NCBI GenBank assembly: GCA_020809705.1 | Contig: CP085827.1 | Coordinates: forward strand, 372,001-436,000 | DNA from: Calonectria ilicicola | Lineage: Eukaryota; Ascomycota; Sordariomycetes; Hypocreales; Nectriaceae | Direction of reading: 5' to 3' | DNA: 64,000 nucleotides | Shown here: piece by piece, positions 1 to 11,544 of the stretch | Numbering within the stretch: position 1 is the first letter of the stretch | Layout of the letters: each line of letters begins with the position of its first letter | Position numbers and translations under genes: made by a program | The notes under the pieces: model-generated | Told to the model about the DNA's origin: nothing | The model's input: the letters and a program-made list of their open reading frames with translations, nothing else | Databases searched by the model: none

Positions 1-558
1 AGTGGCAGCCATAGTCCTGTTGAGCTGGTTAGAGACCCCCCGACCATTAGTAGGAGGCAAACGTACAATCCAAAAAGATATCATAACTCCAAACTCAATG
101 GCAAATTGCTGAATGCCCAACAACAGGCCTCGAGACTCGGGAGGCGCACACTCTGCCACGTACATGGGAACAGTCATTGATAGAGATCCAATACCCAGTC
201 CCGTGACAAATCGCCCTCCTAGAATAGTAGAGGGACCGACAATCACAGAGGTACTCTGGACAACAACACCAACTATGAATACCGAGGTAGCCAGAATAAT
301 GGTGTACTTTCGAGAGAGCGACTCCGCAAGGAAGCTGGAAATCAGTGTACCAATCCAAGCACCAAGTTCGAGAATAGCAGTAAGCCATCCCTTCTTGGTG
401 CTGTTAGTGATGTGGTCGCCCATGTGGGTTCCAAATGAATACATTGTCAGGACACCAGAAAAGACTCCTTGATTGTATCCATAGAGGAGCCCACCGATAC
501 AAGCAAAGCATGTTACTGAGAAAGCTCGAAGGTTCTTGCCGATACTGCAATGCAACAT
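1..558 (-). CDS. MFS sugar transporter, N-terminal part (runs off left edge)
   Basis: Reverse-strand reading from an ATG at 556-558 gives a short leader, then GKNLRAFSVTCFACIGG and LLYGYNQGVFSG. This is the first-helix signature of fungal hexose/lactose-permease-type MFS proteins. It is followed by a tryptophan/leucine-rich second helix, a GGRFVTGLGIGS helix and the PPESRG loop motif of the sugar-porter family. A 50 bp intron fits at 17-66 (donor GTACGT, acceptor AACAG) and restores FWI-DYG, the expected sugar-porter sequence. Only the first roughly 170 residues are inside the window, so substrate cannot be judged. It reads away from the neighbouring P450 gene and may be the left border of the cluster or its importer. 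Confidence 0.85.
   Translation of the reverse strand, partial: MLHCSIGKNLRAFSVTCFACIGGLLYGYNQGVFSGVLTMYSFGTHMGDHITNSTKKGWLTAILELGAWIGTLISSFLAESLSRKYTIILATSVFIVGVVVQSTSVIVGPSTILGGRFVTGLGIGSLSMTVPMYVAECAPPESRGLLLGIQQFAIEFGVMISFWIVRLPPTNGRGVSNQLNRTMAAT
17..66 (-). other. Intron in the MFS transporter
   Basis: Reverse-strand donor GTACGT and acceptor AACAG. Removing 50 bases keeps the reading frame and joins FWI to DYG, as expected for sugar porters. Confidence 0.75.
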
Positions 559-1394
559 CGTTGGAGGTCTCTGGCGGAGACATTGTGATTGATCAAGTTG
601 AACAAAATGGTAGGGTGAGTATCGGATGTAAAGCGAATGGCTTGATATGTTCAGATGTCTGTGAACATTGATATCTATATATACACAAACCAGGACGAGG
701 TGTGCCGACTTGACCTCAGCTTGTCGCTTGCACTGAATTTGAATTCACGCTAAAGCAGCCAGTCTTCTGGGGTAACCTGGGGTTGCGGGGTAGACAGGAA
801 GTGGAGGAGTCGGATCTGGGGATGCCGGTCTGGGGAAAAGGAGTGCAGTGGAAAGACATCCGGGCATTGGTCCGTGGAAAAGCCCATGGGAAAGATAAGC
901 CATACAACGTGATCAGACATGGCTTGCACCGACTTTCCCTTCTGGGAGATGAATGCTGGCTGAGTGTTAGATGCATCCAGACTCCCAGCAAGAAGTGGCT
1001 GTTCGCTCGTTTGGGTAAGTTTGAGTCAGTTTGACGTCACTAGTGACATTTTCGAGAGCCACGTAGTCGAAATTTGCAGAAATGACCAAAGAAGCAACTT
1101 TGGTTCATTTGTACAACGCACAGATCATGAATTTCTCTCGTCAAGACTAGGTGACGACCCAATTTCCGAGTCTAGCACATTGACGAGGGCTGAGATGGCG
1201 ATTGTTATTATTTGAAGGATTAATAAAAGGATAGTTTTGATTGCACAATGAGTAATCAGGTCAAGTAGCAAGGTCAAATGTATTTCATAGTCAAGAGCAA
1301 TTTAAAGATGAAGTTGAGATCAATCTCCTCCATATTTCAATTTCGCCACATTACAAAATCAAGATATAGAAATCCAGGCGATTCCTTGCTAGGA
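559..1394. other. Intergenic, no supported gene
   Basis: Lies between the 5' end of the transporter and the 3' end of the first P450 gene. Overlapping open frames of about 80-90 codons exist on both strands, but none shows a recognisable domain, splice support or consistent coding character. It should hold the transporter promoter and the P450 terminator; no specific site stands out. Confidence 0.5.
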
Positions 1395-2963
1395 TCAAGT
1401 ATATAATCTCCGACTAATTTTCACTGGCATATCATGTGGCGAGCAGGTGAATGCTTCTACCCGCCCCAGAACCCAGTCCTCGCTAAGTAGCTCAAAGTCA
1501 TATCGATGAACCATGCTCGCCAGCGCTACGGTCTGTTCCAAATAGGTGATATTTCGACCGATACACCCTCTTGCACCTCCACTAAACGTGATAAAGTGCG
1601 GCTGTAGATCCTTGGCATTCTCGGTCAGCCACCGGGCCGGATCAAAGGCTTCTGGATTAGGAAACACTTTGGGATTCCGGTGCATGGCGTACGGAGGAGA
1701 GTGCACTGTAATATTCCCCGGGATCCAATGACCCATGATTTCCATGCCCTGGGGAGGCGTGAGCCTGGACACACTCATGGTGTTTGGAGGCGTGAGACGC
1801 AAGCTTTCGTCAAGACACGCTCGTAGATAAGGCAAATGCTTGATCTTGTCATATGGAGCCACTGCCTCGTCATTTTCCAAAACTGTGTCGAGTTCTTCTC
1901 GCAACTTGGAAAAGCAGGCAGGACTTTTCAGCAGCCAGTATAGGGCGTTTGTCAAGGCGATTCCAGTTGTGTCAGAGCCAGCATTTAGCATAATGCTGCA
2001 TTCAGCAATTATTTCCCCGAGAGGATACATGTTGGGCTTGCTGTATTTATCCTCCATAATGTACGAAAAGAAGTCATTTAATTTCTCACCTGCCTCATGT
2101 CGCCTTAGGCGACGTTGAGCAAGATTCACGCACATGTGGGTATAGTTGGTGTTGTCTGACCAGTAAAGGTGCCAGCTGGTCAAATGCGACAGCCATTTGA
2201 ACCAGTGTGGAGACCCAACAAGGGATTTTTGGATGAGGTGGGAGCGCCAGAGAGCTTCGCGATAACTGAACTTGCGGTCTTTTCCATTTGTATCCTTGAA
2301 TTCGACAACATCGTGTCCAGCCTCGAGAAGGTTCATATCAGCAGAGAGCCCAATCTGCGCAATGGCATCCTGAGAAAAAAGAATCATCCAGTGGCGATGA
2401 TTGATGAAGCCATGGAAATCTTGCTTATCCAATGTAGGATCAGCGTGAAGTGTGCGGTGGTAATGAGGTTCAGTGCATAGTCGGTCATATTGATCAACCA
2501 AGGCTCCCGTTCTGTTGGCAACAATGTGCTCCCAGCGCTCGAGGCCAGCCTGTGAGTAGGCTCCAGCTAGAACACGCCGTTTGCGAGCGTGCTCGTCGCG
2601 ATCTGAAACGTCTGCAAGATGACGATGGGATCCGGACAAGACATCATAAAACTCTCCCTTGCGAACTGGGGAGCCATGTCCATAAATGTCCTTGAATCCG
2701 ACGGCATCGTTGAAGGAAACAGAAGTTGGCCCAAGACGAATAATGGGACCAAGTTTCTGATGTGCTTCATGGAGGATCCTGAACTTTTTCCCTGACGATG
2801 CGTAATACATGTAGGGCAAGTTGGTCAAGGGAGCAAGGGCAGTAATCCCTGGAAAGCGACGCAAGTTATTTGCATCTCGAAAGTAATCAAATACGTGCTT
2901 CAAGACAAAGAGAAGAAACGAGACGGCCGCAATGGCAGAAACAGAAGTGATGAAGAAAAGCAT
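1395..2963 (-). CDS. Cytochrome P450, benzoate 4-monooxygenase-like, intronless
   Basis: A 522-residue single-exon P450. An N-terminal hydrophobic anchor (about residues 5-22) indicates an ER membrane enzyme facing the cytosol. Conserved motifs are the oxygen-binding I-helix AGSDTTG, the K-helix ExxR as ESLR, the FDPARW segment and the haem loop FSGGARGCIGRN with the ligand cysteine. The DEHARKRR stretch before helix C and the WMILFSQDAIAQIGLS segment resemble fungal proteins annotated as benzoate-4-hydroxylase-like, so an aromatic-acid substrate is my best guess, not shown. Length is normal and nothing is missing. It is divergent from a P450 reductase gene 481 bp away, so the two probably share a promoter and act as a dedicated electron-transfer pair. 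Lack of introns contrasts with the other P450s in the window. Confidence 0.93.
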   Translation of the reverse strand: MLFFITSVSAIAAVSFLLFVLKHVFDYFRDANNLRRFPGITALAPLTNLPYMYYASSGKKFRILHEAHQKLGPIIRLGPTSVSFNDAVGFKDIYGHGSPVRKGEFYDVLSGSHRHLADVSDRDEHARKRRVLAGAYSQAGLERWEHIVANRTGALVDQYDRLCTEPHYHRTLHADPTLDKQDFHGFINHRHWMILFSQDAIAQIGLSADMNLLEAGHDVVEFKDTNGKDRKFSYREALWRSHLIQKSLVGSPHWFKWLSHLTSWHLYWSDNTNYTHMCVNLAQRRLRRHEAGEKLNDFFSYIMEDKYSKPNMYPLGEIIAECSIMLNAGSDTTGIALTNALYWLLKSPACFSKLREELDTVLENDEAVAPYDKIKHLPYLRACLDESLRLTPPNTMSVSRLTPPQGMEIMGHWIPGNITVHSPPYAMHRNPKVFPNPEAFDPARWLTENAKDLQPHFITFSGGARGCIGRNITYLEQTVALASMVHRYDFELLSEDWVLGRVEAFTCSPHDMPVKISRRLYT

Positions 2964-3444
2964 GGCAAACTCTGCAGTGGCTGCAACACGCTAATGGAGG
3001 ATGGGCTTTTCAGAGCACGCGGCTGTGCACCAGAAACCACCCAACTCACAAGCCATTAAATGGGAATATTTATAACATCCAAACTCGGTGAAGCTCCCGA
3101 GATCTAGTTTTCCCTAGGAATTGTGCAGCATCTCAACGCCCAGAACCCCCATAGTTCGGACGAATCCCTGCTACCCCACGCCCCACACACCAAAATTGCC
3201 AAAAGAGGACAGTCCCAAATAGTAAACTTTGCGTTGCGCCTCATCCAAATAGTCAGGTTTGGTTTTGCCAGCACCGGTTGCATGACCTTAGCCCAGAAAG
3301 CCAGTACTACGTGGCATCAGAGTTGTGATAGACATGCATCTAGATCGGTCATTTGTCCGATCTAGGTGTAGGCAACATGGACATAAAATCTGGCATTCGC
3401 ATTTCGCTGACGAACTCAAACGGTTTCATCAGATCAAGGCCAAA
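2964..3444. promoter_or_regulatory. Shared bidirectional promoter region of P450 and reductase
   Basis: This 481 bp gap separates the start codons of two divergent genes and holds no convincing gene. It must contain both promoters. The role follows from the gene layout; I see no clear palindromic regulator site. Confidence 0.5.
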
Positions 3445-5624
3445 ATGAATTTGGACTTTCTTCCACAATACAGCATTCTGCCTGTGCACAACAAGTACGA
3501 TGGCATGCTAGCTGCTCTAGTTGCCACCTTTATCCTCACTCAAAGTCTTTGGTTTCGCTTCCTTCCCATCTCAGACAACATCCCAGAAAGCTTTTGGAAT
3601 GTTGTGCCACAGGAGTCGTCTAGCAATGGCGCATCCGAAGAGACGGAGACAAAGACGCGGAACATTCAACAAGTATTTTCCGAACGAGTAAGTAGATACA
3701 AGTGACTGAGTGAAGACTATTCTGACAATCAATATAGAACCTTGACTTGGTCGTATTTTGGGGCAGCCAGAGTGGCCGTGCCGAAATGCTGGCTCGAAGG
3801 CTAGCAAAGAGCCTCTCGGATCGCTTCGGATTGAATGTGTACGCTGCAGACTTGGATGATTATGATCATCATCATTTGGCCAACCTCCAAAAGCATCAAC
3901 TGTGTGCATTCGTTTTGTCTACATATGGTGATGGTGATCCTCCAGACAACACTGAAGGGCTGTGGAACACTCTTCAGAAATTCCAATCAGGCAAGGTCAA
4001 CTTGGAAAACTTGCATTATGTCATATTTGGCCTCGGAAACTCCAATTATCGCCTCTTTAACCGAGTAGCAGAGCATGTCGACACGCTCTTACAGAGTAGG
4101 GGCGCCACAAGGTATGGAGAGGCAGGCAAGGGTGATGATGCAAATGGGGATACTGAAAACGCCTTTTCGGCATGGAGGAGAGCGTGTGAAGATGTGCTGA
4201 AAGAGCAACCTGGACTCAAGGAACAAGATTTGGTCTATCGCCCCAGCTTCAGTGTGACTGAAAACTCCATCGCAGGAGATGTGTCCATCCACAACGGACA
4301 GCCTTGTCCAGCAGTGTCAAGTCAACACCAAGAAGTCCGACCAATGAGCGTTTCGAACATCTACAAGCTTTGGGACGATGGAGAGAGGCTCTGTATCCAT
4401 GCAGATCTTGACTTGGGAGAGGACCGACTGATCAAATACAAGACTGGAGACCATCTAGCCCTTTGGCCAAGTAACGCCAACCATGAGGTTGAGCGGCTGC
4501 TAAGAGCTCTGGGCTTGGTGGAACGTCAAAACACTCCAATCTCTATGGAGCCTATAGATGGCAATGGTGGCGGAAAGGTACCGGTTCCCACTCCAACTAC
4601 GTTTCACTCCTTGTTTCGTTATTATCCGGAAATCTGCGCCCCTCTTTCGATGGATACATTGACAGAACTGGCCACATTCGCTCCGTCTAGTTCTGCACGG
4701 TCCAAACTCGAACACCTTGGCAACAATACTGATGCATTTCAAACCAAAGTCCTTACTACTCATGCCACTTTGGCAGATGTTCTGCTCGGTGTGAGCAACG
4801 AGAGCCAATGGGATATCCCAACCTCGTTTTTACTAGAAAGACTCAAATCAATGAAGCCAAGGTACTATTCAATCTCTAGTTCAACTGTTGTTCAGCCGCG
4901 GGTGGTTTCCATCACTGCGGTAACCAGCCGAACTCCAGACAACGTGTATAATCAGGAAACTGGTTCAAGGGGTTGTTACGGACTGGCAACAGGTTATCTT
5001 CATGCCGTCGAAAGGTCAATTAATGGAGGCTCTGAACCCGTCGCAAACCTGCAGCCTGAATATGCCCTTGCAGGTCCAAATCTAATTTTGGAAGGAGGGA
5101 AAGTGTTTGGTCAAATCCGACGAAGCACATTCAAATTGCCAGTCAAAACATCAGCTCCAATCATCATGCTCGGCGCCGGAACAGGTGTAGCACCCTTCCG
5201 TGCATTTGTACAGGAAAGGGCCAGAATCAAAGAGTTGGGGCAACCAGTTGGCGAGATGCTGCTTTTTATGGGCTTTCGCAGCTCACAATCAGATTACATT
5301 TACGAAACAGATTGGGTCAAATGGAGAGAAACACTGGGGTCTGATGTCTTCAAGTTTTGGACAGCATTCAGCAGGGAAACCAAGCACGAAAAGGCCTACA
5401 TACAGGATCGCTTGAGAGAGAATGCACAGCAAGTGATGGATTTATTAGATGGAAACTCGCGCTGCCATGTTTACGTTTGTGGTTCTTCTACCATGGCTCG
5501 AGATGTGGTCCGGACCTTGACAACCTTGAAGATGGCTTATTCCGATGTCAATGAGCAGCAGGCAACATCGTGGATCAAGCGTCTGCGCCAGTCCAAACAG
5601 CTTTTGGAGGATGTTTGGGGTTAA
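3445..5624 (+). CDS. NADPH-cytochrome P450 reductase
   Basis: Transfers electrons from NADPH through FAD and FMN to microsomal P450s. The model joins 3445-3687 to 3738-5624 across a 50 bp intron (GTAAGT donor, TATAG acceptor), giving about 709 residues, normal for the family. Exon 1 carries a membrane anchor (GMLAALVATFILTQSLWF). Exon 2 has the FMN motifs SQSGRAEMLARRLAK and STYGDGDPPDNT, the FAD motif RYYSISSS, the NADPH-binding GAGTGVAPFRAFVQER and the C-terminal tryptophan in LEDVWG. I chose the ATG at 3445 because it starts directly before the anchor; an upstream ATG would add a charged, unrelated stretch. Fungi have a housekeeping reductase, so a copy paired with a P450 suggests a cluster-specific duplicate. 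Confidence 0.95.
3688..3737 (+). other. Intron in the P450 reductase
   Basis: Donor GTAAGT after codon CGA and acceptor AATATAG. Removing 50 bases joins the anchor exon in frame to the flavodoxin domain. Confidence 0.9.
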
Positions 5625-5879
5625 GATGATATAAATATCGAATTGAATTACTTTTCTAATTGAATTAAATTTATTCCGCCCATTGTGACTTTAATGTTTG
5701 TTGCATTTCCAGGGTTGGCCACCCGTTCTCCCTTTCGACCAACTGCATCACCTCAAGCATAACATCTTGCTCTTTTACATCTGTGACCCACGGACCACCT
5801 AAAATGAAGTCAATGGGAGTAAAACCTGTGTGCAAATGGAGGGTCCATACATTGAGATATGGCCAGGCAGGTAACCGTC

Positions 5880-7855
5880 CTAGCTGGCGGCACTGGGTTG
5901 GAGTTTGCTATACCACAAAGAAACGTCAAATATTTCCTGACTTCTTTCTAAAACATAGTTAGCTTGGCATAAATCTTTGACCCAAACAGGTAATACTTTG
6001 ATTCTCTTTTGGCCGGCTAAGAACCCAGGTCCTACTCGTGGGATCGTGGGATCGTGAATAAGCATCAACAGCATCGAAAAGCAATGATATGCCAAGGCAA
6101 CGGCTATTGGAATCAACATTAGCTCATTGCTTGACAAGAAAGAAAAGATATCTAACTGACCACAGTAGTCTAATGTGAAACAAACGTCTGGTAAAGTTCT
6201 ACCGCGAGAAGAATCGAATTCTTCATATAGAACTGGAGCAAAGGTGTCCGGTTTACACTGGTCCCATTTTTCGAGCTTCCCCATGATGGCATTAAATGCT
6301 TCGGTTGATTTCGTATCCAGACCAAAGCAAAACTCAACAACTTCTCCATGGATGCACGTTGCCCTTTTTGTCCACGTGTATCCATCTGCAGTGCCAAAAG
6401 AACGATCGAGGCTTGTTCGGTCAAAGCTACTCTTGGGACCTCTGTGGTTAATGATGGCAACATAGAGATCCTGACGTTGGTGTACCCAGAATGCAGCATT
6501 GCTCAGGCCTTCAAAGCTCAACGACTGGCGTTGAATCTCTTCAACAGAGGCATTGCCTCCAAGTAAATGTCGGGCATCATCCCTTCCTTGAACTGGGGCT
6601 GTAAATATGTATGTGAGTCCATTTTCTTTTTAAGAGTTTGATTATACATTTAAAAACATCACTCACCACTAATCTCCTCGTAAAAACGGAGAATTGTTGA
6701 ACAAGCAAGGAAAGCGCCATTCCTTATTGAATCCTTGTCGTGGAGCATCGGTAAAAGAATGTCAACGCACTTTTCATGGAAACGTTCCGCCTCCACTATT
6801 AACGCGCGGGCCAGTTTTTGATCTGTTAAACGATGACTTTTGTGTATACTTGCTGTGGCTAACATGGCGTAAAGGAGAAGGGGGCAGGTTGGAGCAAGGC
6901 GGAGTGCTTCTGAAGTGAAGCCAGGATCTGTGACATCAAACTAAGAAAGGTTAGAGAGCTTGAAATGACATGAGAAGTCGCCAACATACCCATATCCAAC
7001 CAATTTGCAATTTAAAGTAATGCAACAAGTCGGAAGATTCCCGGGTGATGATGCTGCCTTGTGATTGGTCAATGTAGAGAGGGTGTGGCCTTGAGAAGTT
7101 GCCCTCCGGTGTATACGGAGAAGGGGCTAGTGCAGGCGGCGTGCTAATATCACAAAGAAGGCTTTCTATTCCGATAGCGCTGCTTGTACTTCTAATGTAA
7201 TGATCACGGGAATGATCGGGTCCTGGAGGTGTGAACTGGGCTGGGGAGGAAACGGCGTCGGCCGACGCTCCCGCATGCTGGACAACATCAAACTCGGCCA
7301 CATCAGATGCGGTTTGCGTAGTATCGCATTCAGTGTCTTCAGGCTGAGATTCAGTCGCGTTACAATCAGCAGGGTCGGATCGAGAAGGCGTCAGCAAGCA
7401 AGCAGGGGAGCTAGATGCATCGCTCCGGGGACGAGGTTCGCTCGCAGAACCAATTTTGGCAGTTTCGTCAACAAAGCTCACTGTGGAGATCAGTTTCGGC
7501 ACACTAATTGGAACCCAAATACCACATACAAGTCTTTGGGGTTCGTACCCAAGCCTGCTTTCTGCCGAAGGTGAGCTTCCCTTTGTTGTGAAGGCCCGCA
7601 TCTGCAGCTGATGACTTTCGCCGTCGAAAACGGACATTGAAAGCGGGGACACAGGTTCTACCGTTATCTTTGCATCGGTGGCAAACCGGCTGTGATCTAT
7701 CACCTACGCTAGGATCAGCAGCGTTCGCACAGTCGACCGAAGGGCTCTCACACTCCAAGTGACGAGTTCGGCAAGTTTGGCTGGGTTATGGAACATTAGT
7801 CTGTATGTGCAGGGTAGGGGCATGCATTGTTAACCAACCAATCTGCTTTGTCCAT
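5880..7855 (-). CDS. Zn2Cys6 fungal transcription factor
   Basis: Likely pathway regulator. The best start is the ATG at 7853-7855: removing a 58 bp intron (7781-7838) gives MDKADCQTCRTRHLEC, with the C-x2-C-x6-C half of a Zn2Cys6 cluster. The other half is VCHRCKDNGRTC. A further 48 bp intron between them (GTCGACTG to GATCACAG) would shorten the linker to the usual few residues. The basic stretch FNVRFRRRK follows, then a Ser/Pro-rich linker, then the fungal-trans-type middle region (DPGFTSEALRLAP, LLLYAMLATASIHKSH, AVALAYHCFSMLLMLIHDP). About six short introns are needed, all with acceptable splice sites; the first donor (GTTGGT) is weak. It ends about 250 bp from the convergent reductase gene. 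Which genes it controls is unknown. Confidence 0.8.
7781..7838 (-). other. Intron splitting the zinc-cluster start
   Basis: A weak GTTGGT donor, a GACTAATG branch-like sequence and a CCCAG acceptor. Its removal places an ATG six codons from the first zinc-cluster cysteine pair; without it the cluster has no start. Confidence 0.6.
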
Positions 7856-8406
7856 CTTGCCGGCAAGAATGTGGAGAGTTGGGTCCGGAATGCGTAGACT
7901 TGATCCACTGTGACACAACAATGAGTTTGATTATCGAAATTTCCACCTTTGGTTCTTGCGCTCTGCTCGAGTGCGGGCTGTCAAGTGAGTCTCCAGCCTT
8001 TAACATTGTCAAGATCCATCTGTCCCCGCAGACTAGCGTGTCTCAGTCCGTGAGTCCGAAATAGGCAGTTTTGGTCCGACGTGGGTCTCAAGCTGCCACA
8101 GCCAATCGGGGAGGACACCGGATTCTCACTAGACACCTTGACCAATTTGGGTTGTCTACCAAAGAAAAAAAAAAGTTGGGCGACCTTCGTGCAGAGGTAT
8201 CCGACCTCGGTCTTCACTCAACAGCTTGGTCGGACGTCTACCTTGACAATAGTAATGGATTCAATTATACTCAGAATTAGGATTTTCTCCGTAAAAGTAT
8301 TGCTAAATGCTTCACATGTGCACCTAACACAATATGTGTGCGCGGAGCAAGACCCTGCAACATTTCTGCCCACTGACATAAGCACAAATCCATTCATATA
8401 TTTATA
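7856..8406. other. Intergenic region upstream of the Zn2Cys6 gene
   Basis: About 550 bp between two reverse-strand genes. It holds an A-rich tract near 8164-8174 and short open frames on both strands without recognisable domains. It should carry the regulator promoter and the terminator of the adenylation gene. Confidence 0.45.
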
Positions 8407-9382
8407 CTATTCTGCATAAATCTTATCCAATTCTACTTCGAATTGCCTTTCAACTATCTTTCTTTGTATATTACCCTTCATCCCGGTTCGTGGTAGTGTC
8501 CCCTTGGGCTTTGCTTGAATGAACTGTACCCCTTTAATCTTCTCATGGAGGTATCGTCTCTCGTGAAATGGAGCGATTCTTTGAAAGACTTGATTTCGGA
8601 GCCACAGCATGTACTCCTGACTGACTTCGGCATCTTCTTTTGGCTCCACAAAAAGTACCGGAGATGGGCGGCCACTTCCGACAACGACGGCCGCACTAAT
8701 CAGATCATGGGAGCAACTTTCCATGGCGTTGTTCTCAATTGATCGTGTGTCGCAACGTAGCGCAATCTCCATTTTGATCCAGTCATCAACTCGCCCCTTT
8801 GACAAGTAGTGTCCTGGTGAAACTTCGACAAATAGGTCCCCTAAGTGGAATTTTCCGGTTTCTTTATTTCGAAGGGATACATGTGGAATATCAGGTGAAT
8901 GCGCGGGTACTACAAGTTCAAAAAGTTGATCACTACCGAGATTTTCCGTCGAGCCCCCTGACAATGGCACAAACTCATACGAAGTTCCAGGATATGGCCG
9001 AAGTAGAGCGGCATCTTTTCCGTGACCTCCGATTGACTCCAGAATTTGGCCATTTTCTGTGTTAGCAAAAACGTTTACTAAATCAAGCCCTTTTTCGAGA
9101 GCCCACATCTCTTCAACAGGCTCAAGGGGGAGTCCTGCGTATACCATGTACTCTAACGATTTGAGAGCGTCAAATAGTGGTTGGTTGGTTCGAGACTCGC
9201 GGATATGTTTGCCTAGAAAAGACGCAAACATGATGGACAAGGTAACCCCGCAATCTATAATCATACGCTGTAATTCCTCGGAAGAATACGGGATAGTCGT
9301 GGGGAGAACATAGCAACCGCCTCGATCAATTGATCTAACGAGGCAAGCAAAACCAGCGAGGTGGCAGATGCTTCCGCTGTGA

Positions 9383-9427
9383 CTAATTGTTAGAGAGGCC
9401 TTGGTTACAGACGGGGTATGTCCTTAC
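9383..9427 (-). other. Intron 2 of the adenylation gene
   Basis: Donor GTAAGG, branch CTAACA and acceptor ATTAG, 45 bp. Splicing gives STLPHSGSICHLAG in frame. Confidence 0.8.
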
Positions 9428-9847
9428 GGAAGTGTGGATACGTCTTGCGTCTCCATCTTTCTGCGAACAATGGCTCGTATTTTATCAATAGCAAAGTCCA
9501 GCCATTTTGCTGTCTGTGGTACCAACTTGGGGCTTCCAGAAGTTGACCCCGAGGTATGCATAATCATGACAGTTTCCTCCGGGTCAGATGGGGCCCGCAA
9601 AACTGGGAGTGACATTCCATTAGTGTCGACTAACAAAATGTCTACTGTCGGAAAGAATGGTATTGGGCTAGTGTTGGGTAAAGGTTCAAAGTTGACATCA
9701 TATACCAGTGCTTTTGCACCTGATTTGTCAAGAAGCTCCATTATTACTGCGGAGCTAGTCATCTGAACGGAAATGAATTGTGGGATGTACCCGGCCTTCT
9801 CAACACCCCAAGCATGGAGTATATCCGTGTACGACTTGCCACCTAGC

Positions 9848-9922
9848 CTGTAGAAGATGTGTCTCGAGTTATTGGATTGTGTATTTGTTAATTAGTTTGG
9901 AGATTTACGTGGGAGGTCTTAC
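9848..9922 (-). other. Intron 1 of the adenylation gene
   Basis: Donor GTAAGA and acceptor CTACAG, 75 bp. Splicing gives IVGLWLGGKSYTDILHAWG, continuous with fungal A-domain sequence. Confidence 0.75.
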
Positions 9923-10149
9923 CACAACCCAACTATCGACCGCTCCTTTATCCCCATTTCGCCTAGCTTGTGAGCCCAGTAACGTGCGGATTCCTCAACA
10001 TCATGCAAGAATTGAGAGTAGGTAATATCCTCCTATCCTTCAAACATAGACCCATATTTGGACCAGTACGGGATCTTCAATGCCGTGGAGGATGCGTACA
10101 AAGCTGCTTTCTGGTTGAGGATGGTAAGATGAGTTTTCAAATTGGCCAT

Positions 10150-11544
10150 GGCGACAATTGTGGTGGAACGAAGACAACAAAGCGATGGTTTGATGTTATA
10201 GCTGAGACTTTCTGGGACTTTGAAAATCGTTTGATTAACCCAACTACCCCAATAATATACAAATGTACGGCATGAAGCTTGTGCTGACACGTTCTACTCC
10301 CGTGGCACTTGAGTGGCAAGTGATTACGTCCAACACGAACCCCTGTAATTTTGCAATGGGATCAATCAAGGCGAGATCTCAATATGATCGGTTGAATAAC
10401 AAAGAAAGGTTGCTGTCCCATTAACACGGCTGAAGAGATCCGCAGCACCGAAGCTGACCACCAATAGACATTGTTAGTGGTAAGATGTACCCCGAATTGG
10501 CCACGAGTTTCAACGGCGACTTCCTGTTGAGGCATCCGCCAGCTAGGGGTGTGCTAGGCGATTAATAATCTCATCAAATATTTCTTTCCGACGGATTTGT
10601 GTCATTTTTAGCGCTTCCGTCATCTTGCAAGCTAGTGGAAAGTCTGGCTGCTGGTTAGCTGAGGATGTAAGCTAGGTTGAGCTAGTTATTCGTCGGCATC
10701 ACGGGCAGGACTTTGACTAGATTTCAGGCGATCTTTCAAAGGATAATGACACAGAAGAGGATCCCAGGTTGCGTCCGTTTTATGTACTCTCTGGAATGTC
10801 TCGTCTGCTCCCATATCCATCAAAACGCGAAAAGGATAGGGTATTTCATACCGCGCGGAACCCCGACGTCTTCGAGGCAAGGTTGACGTCCTGTGTGTCA
10901 GCTGCGGGAACTAGGAGGACAAGGAATTCGTGTTCGTGCCTATGCGCCATTATTGGGACCATCAAACCATCTAAAGGTGGACATGTGGCACTGGGTGATG
11001 AGTCCAATCATGTGTAGCTGTCTTGAGTATGGCCTACACGAACAGCTATTCAATTATTACGGCAATTCTGAACAAAGGGGAACTGAACAGAGGAGCTCAA
11101 AATTGGTATCACCATACGAGTCGAATATTTGAGGTTCATCTGGGTGCATCCTATGCTTGATCCGTACTGGGTTTGGAGAGATAAAACACCCACTATGAAC
11201 GAGCTGATTGGGACTTGAAGAGCGTTTTTATTCAAACTATGGCTTAAATTGGGCTATATTCCTTCCTAGCATATTTTTGTATTGGATTAATATAATCTAT
11301 GGCTGTTGTTGTGGTTGCAATAGCCTAGTTATTGAAATGTCTGATGGCCAAACAATTCTCACCCATTGGCTAACACAAATAGAAGCTAGCGCATCAACTG
11401 GTACATCAGCTCTGCGGGTCCCGGATTATTTATCTCTCCGGCTCACGTCAGCCTGTTCCCAAGAGCAGATCAGATCAAGCAACAAGGAACACGAACCGGT
11501 CTCTTTCATCGCCCTATGATCGTTCCGCGCCTCGCGCGTAAGAA
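10150..11544. other. Long gene-poor stretch
   Basis: About 1.4 kb between the adenylation gene and the NLR gene. A 64-codon reverse-strand frame at 10686-10880 has a protein-like composition and could be the eroded end of a gene, but I recognise no family and find no neighbouring exon. No RNA gene or repeat is visible. Confidence 0.4.

Larger units (their letters stand above)
8407..10149 (-). pseudogene. Stand-alone adenylation (AMP-binding) enzyme with in-frame stop
   Basis: Acyl/amino-acid-activating enzyme of the ANL superfamily. After removing introns at 9848-9922 and 9383-9427 the reading covers nearly a whole A domain: ITYSQFLHDVEESARYWAHK near the start, the A3 phosphate loop HTSGSTSGSPK, GSICHLAG, the hinge-region KGRVDDWIK and the C-terminal loop PKGTLPRTGMKG with the catalytic lysine. 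No carrier, condensation or reductase domain follows; the frame ends at 8407. Translation from the likely ATG at 10147-10149 meets TAG at 10033-10035 after FEG, where relatives normally have an aromatic residue. On both sides the frame is clean and homologous, so this is a single nonsense change, a sequencing error, or an unusual shorter product. Everything else looks functional, pointing to a recent loss if real. Confidence 0.7.

Noticed and set aside
8164..8174. A-rich tract as a possible retroelement tail
   Set aside because: No element body, target duplication or terminal repeats beside it.
10686..10880. Reverse-strand 64-codon frame with protein-like composition
   Set aside because: Could be the end of a decayed gene, but no flanking exon or family was found, so I did not call it a gene.
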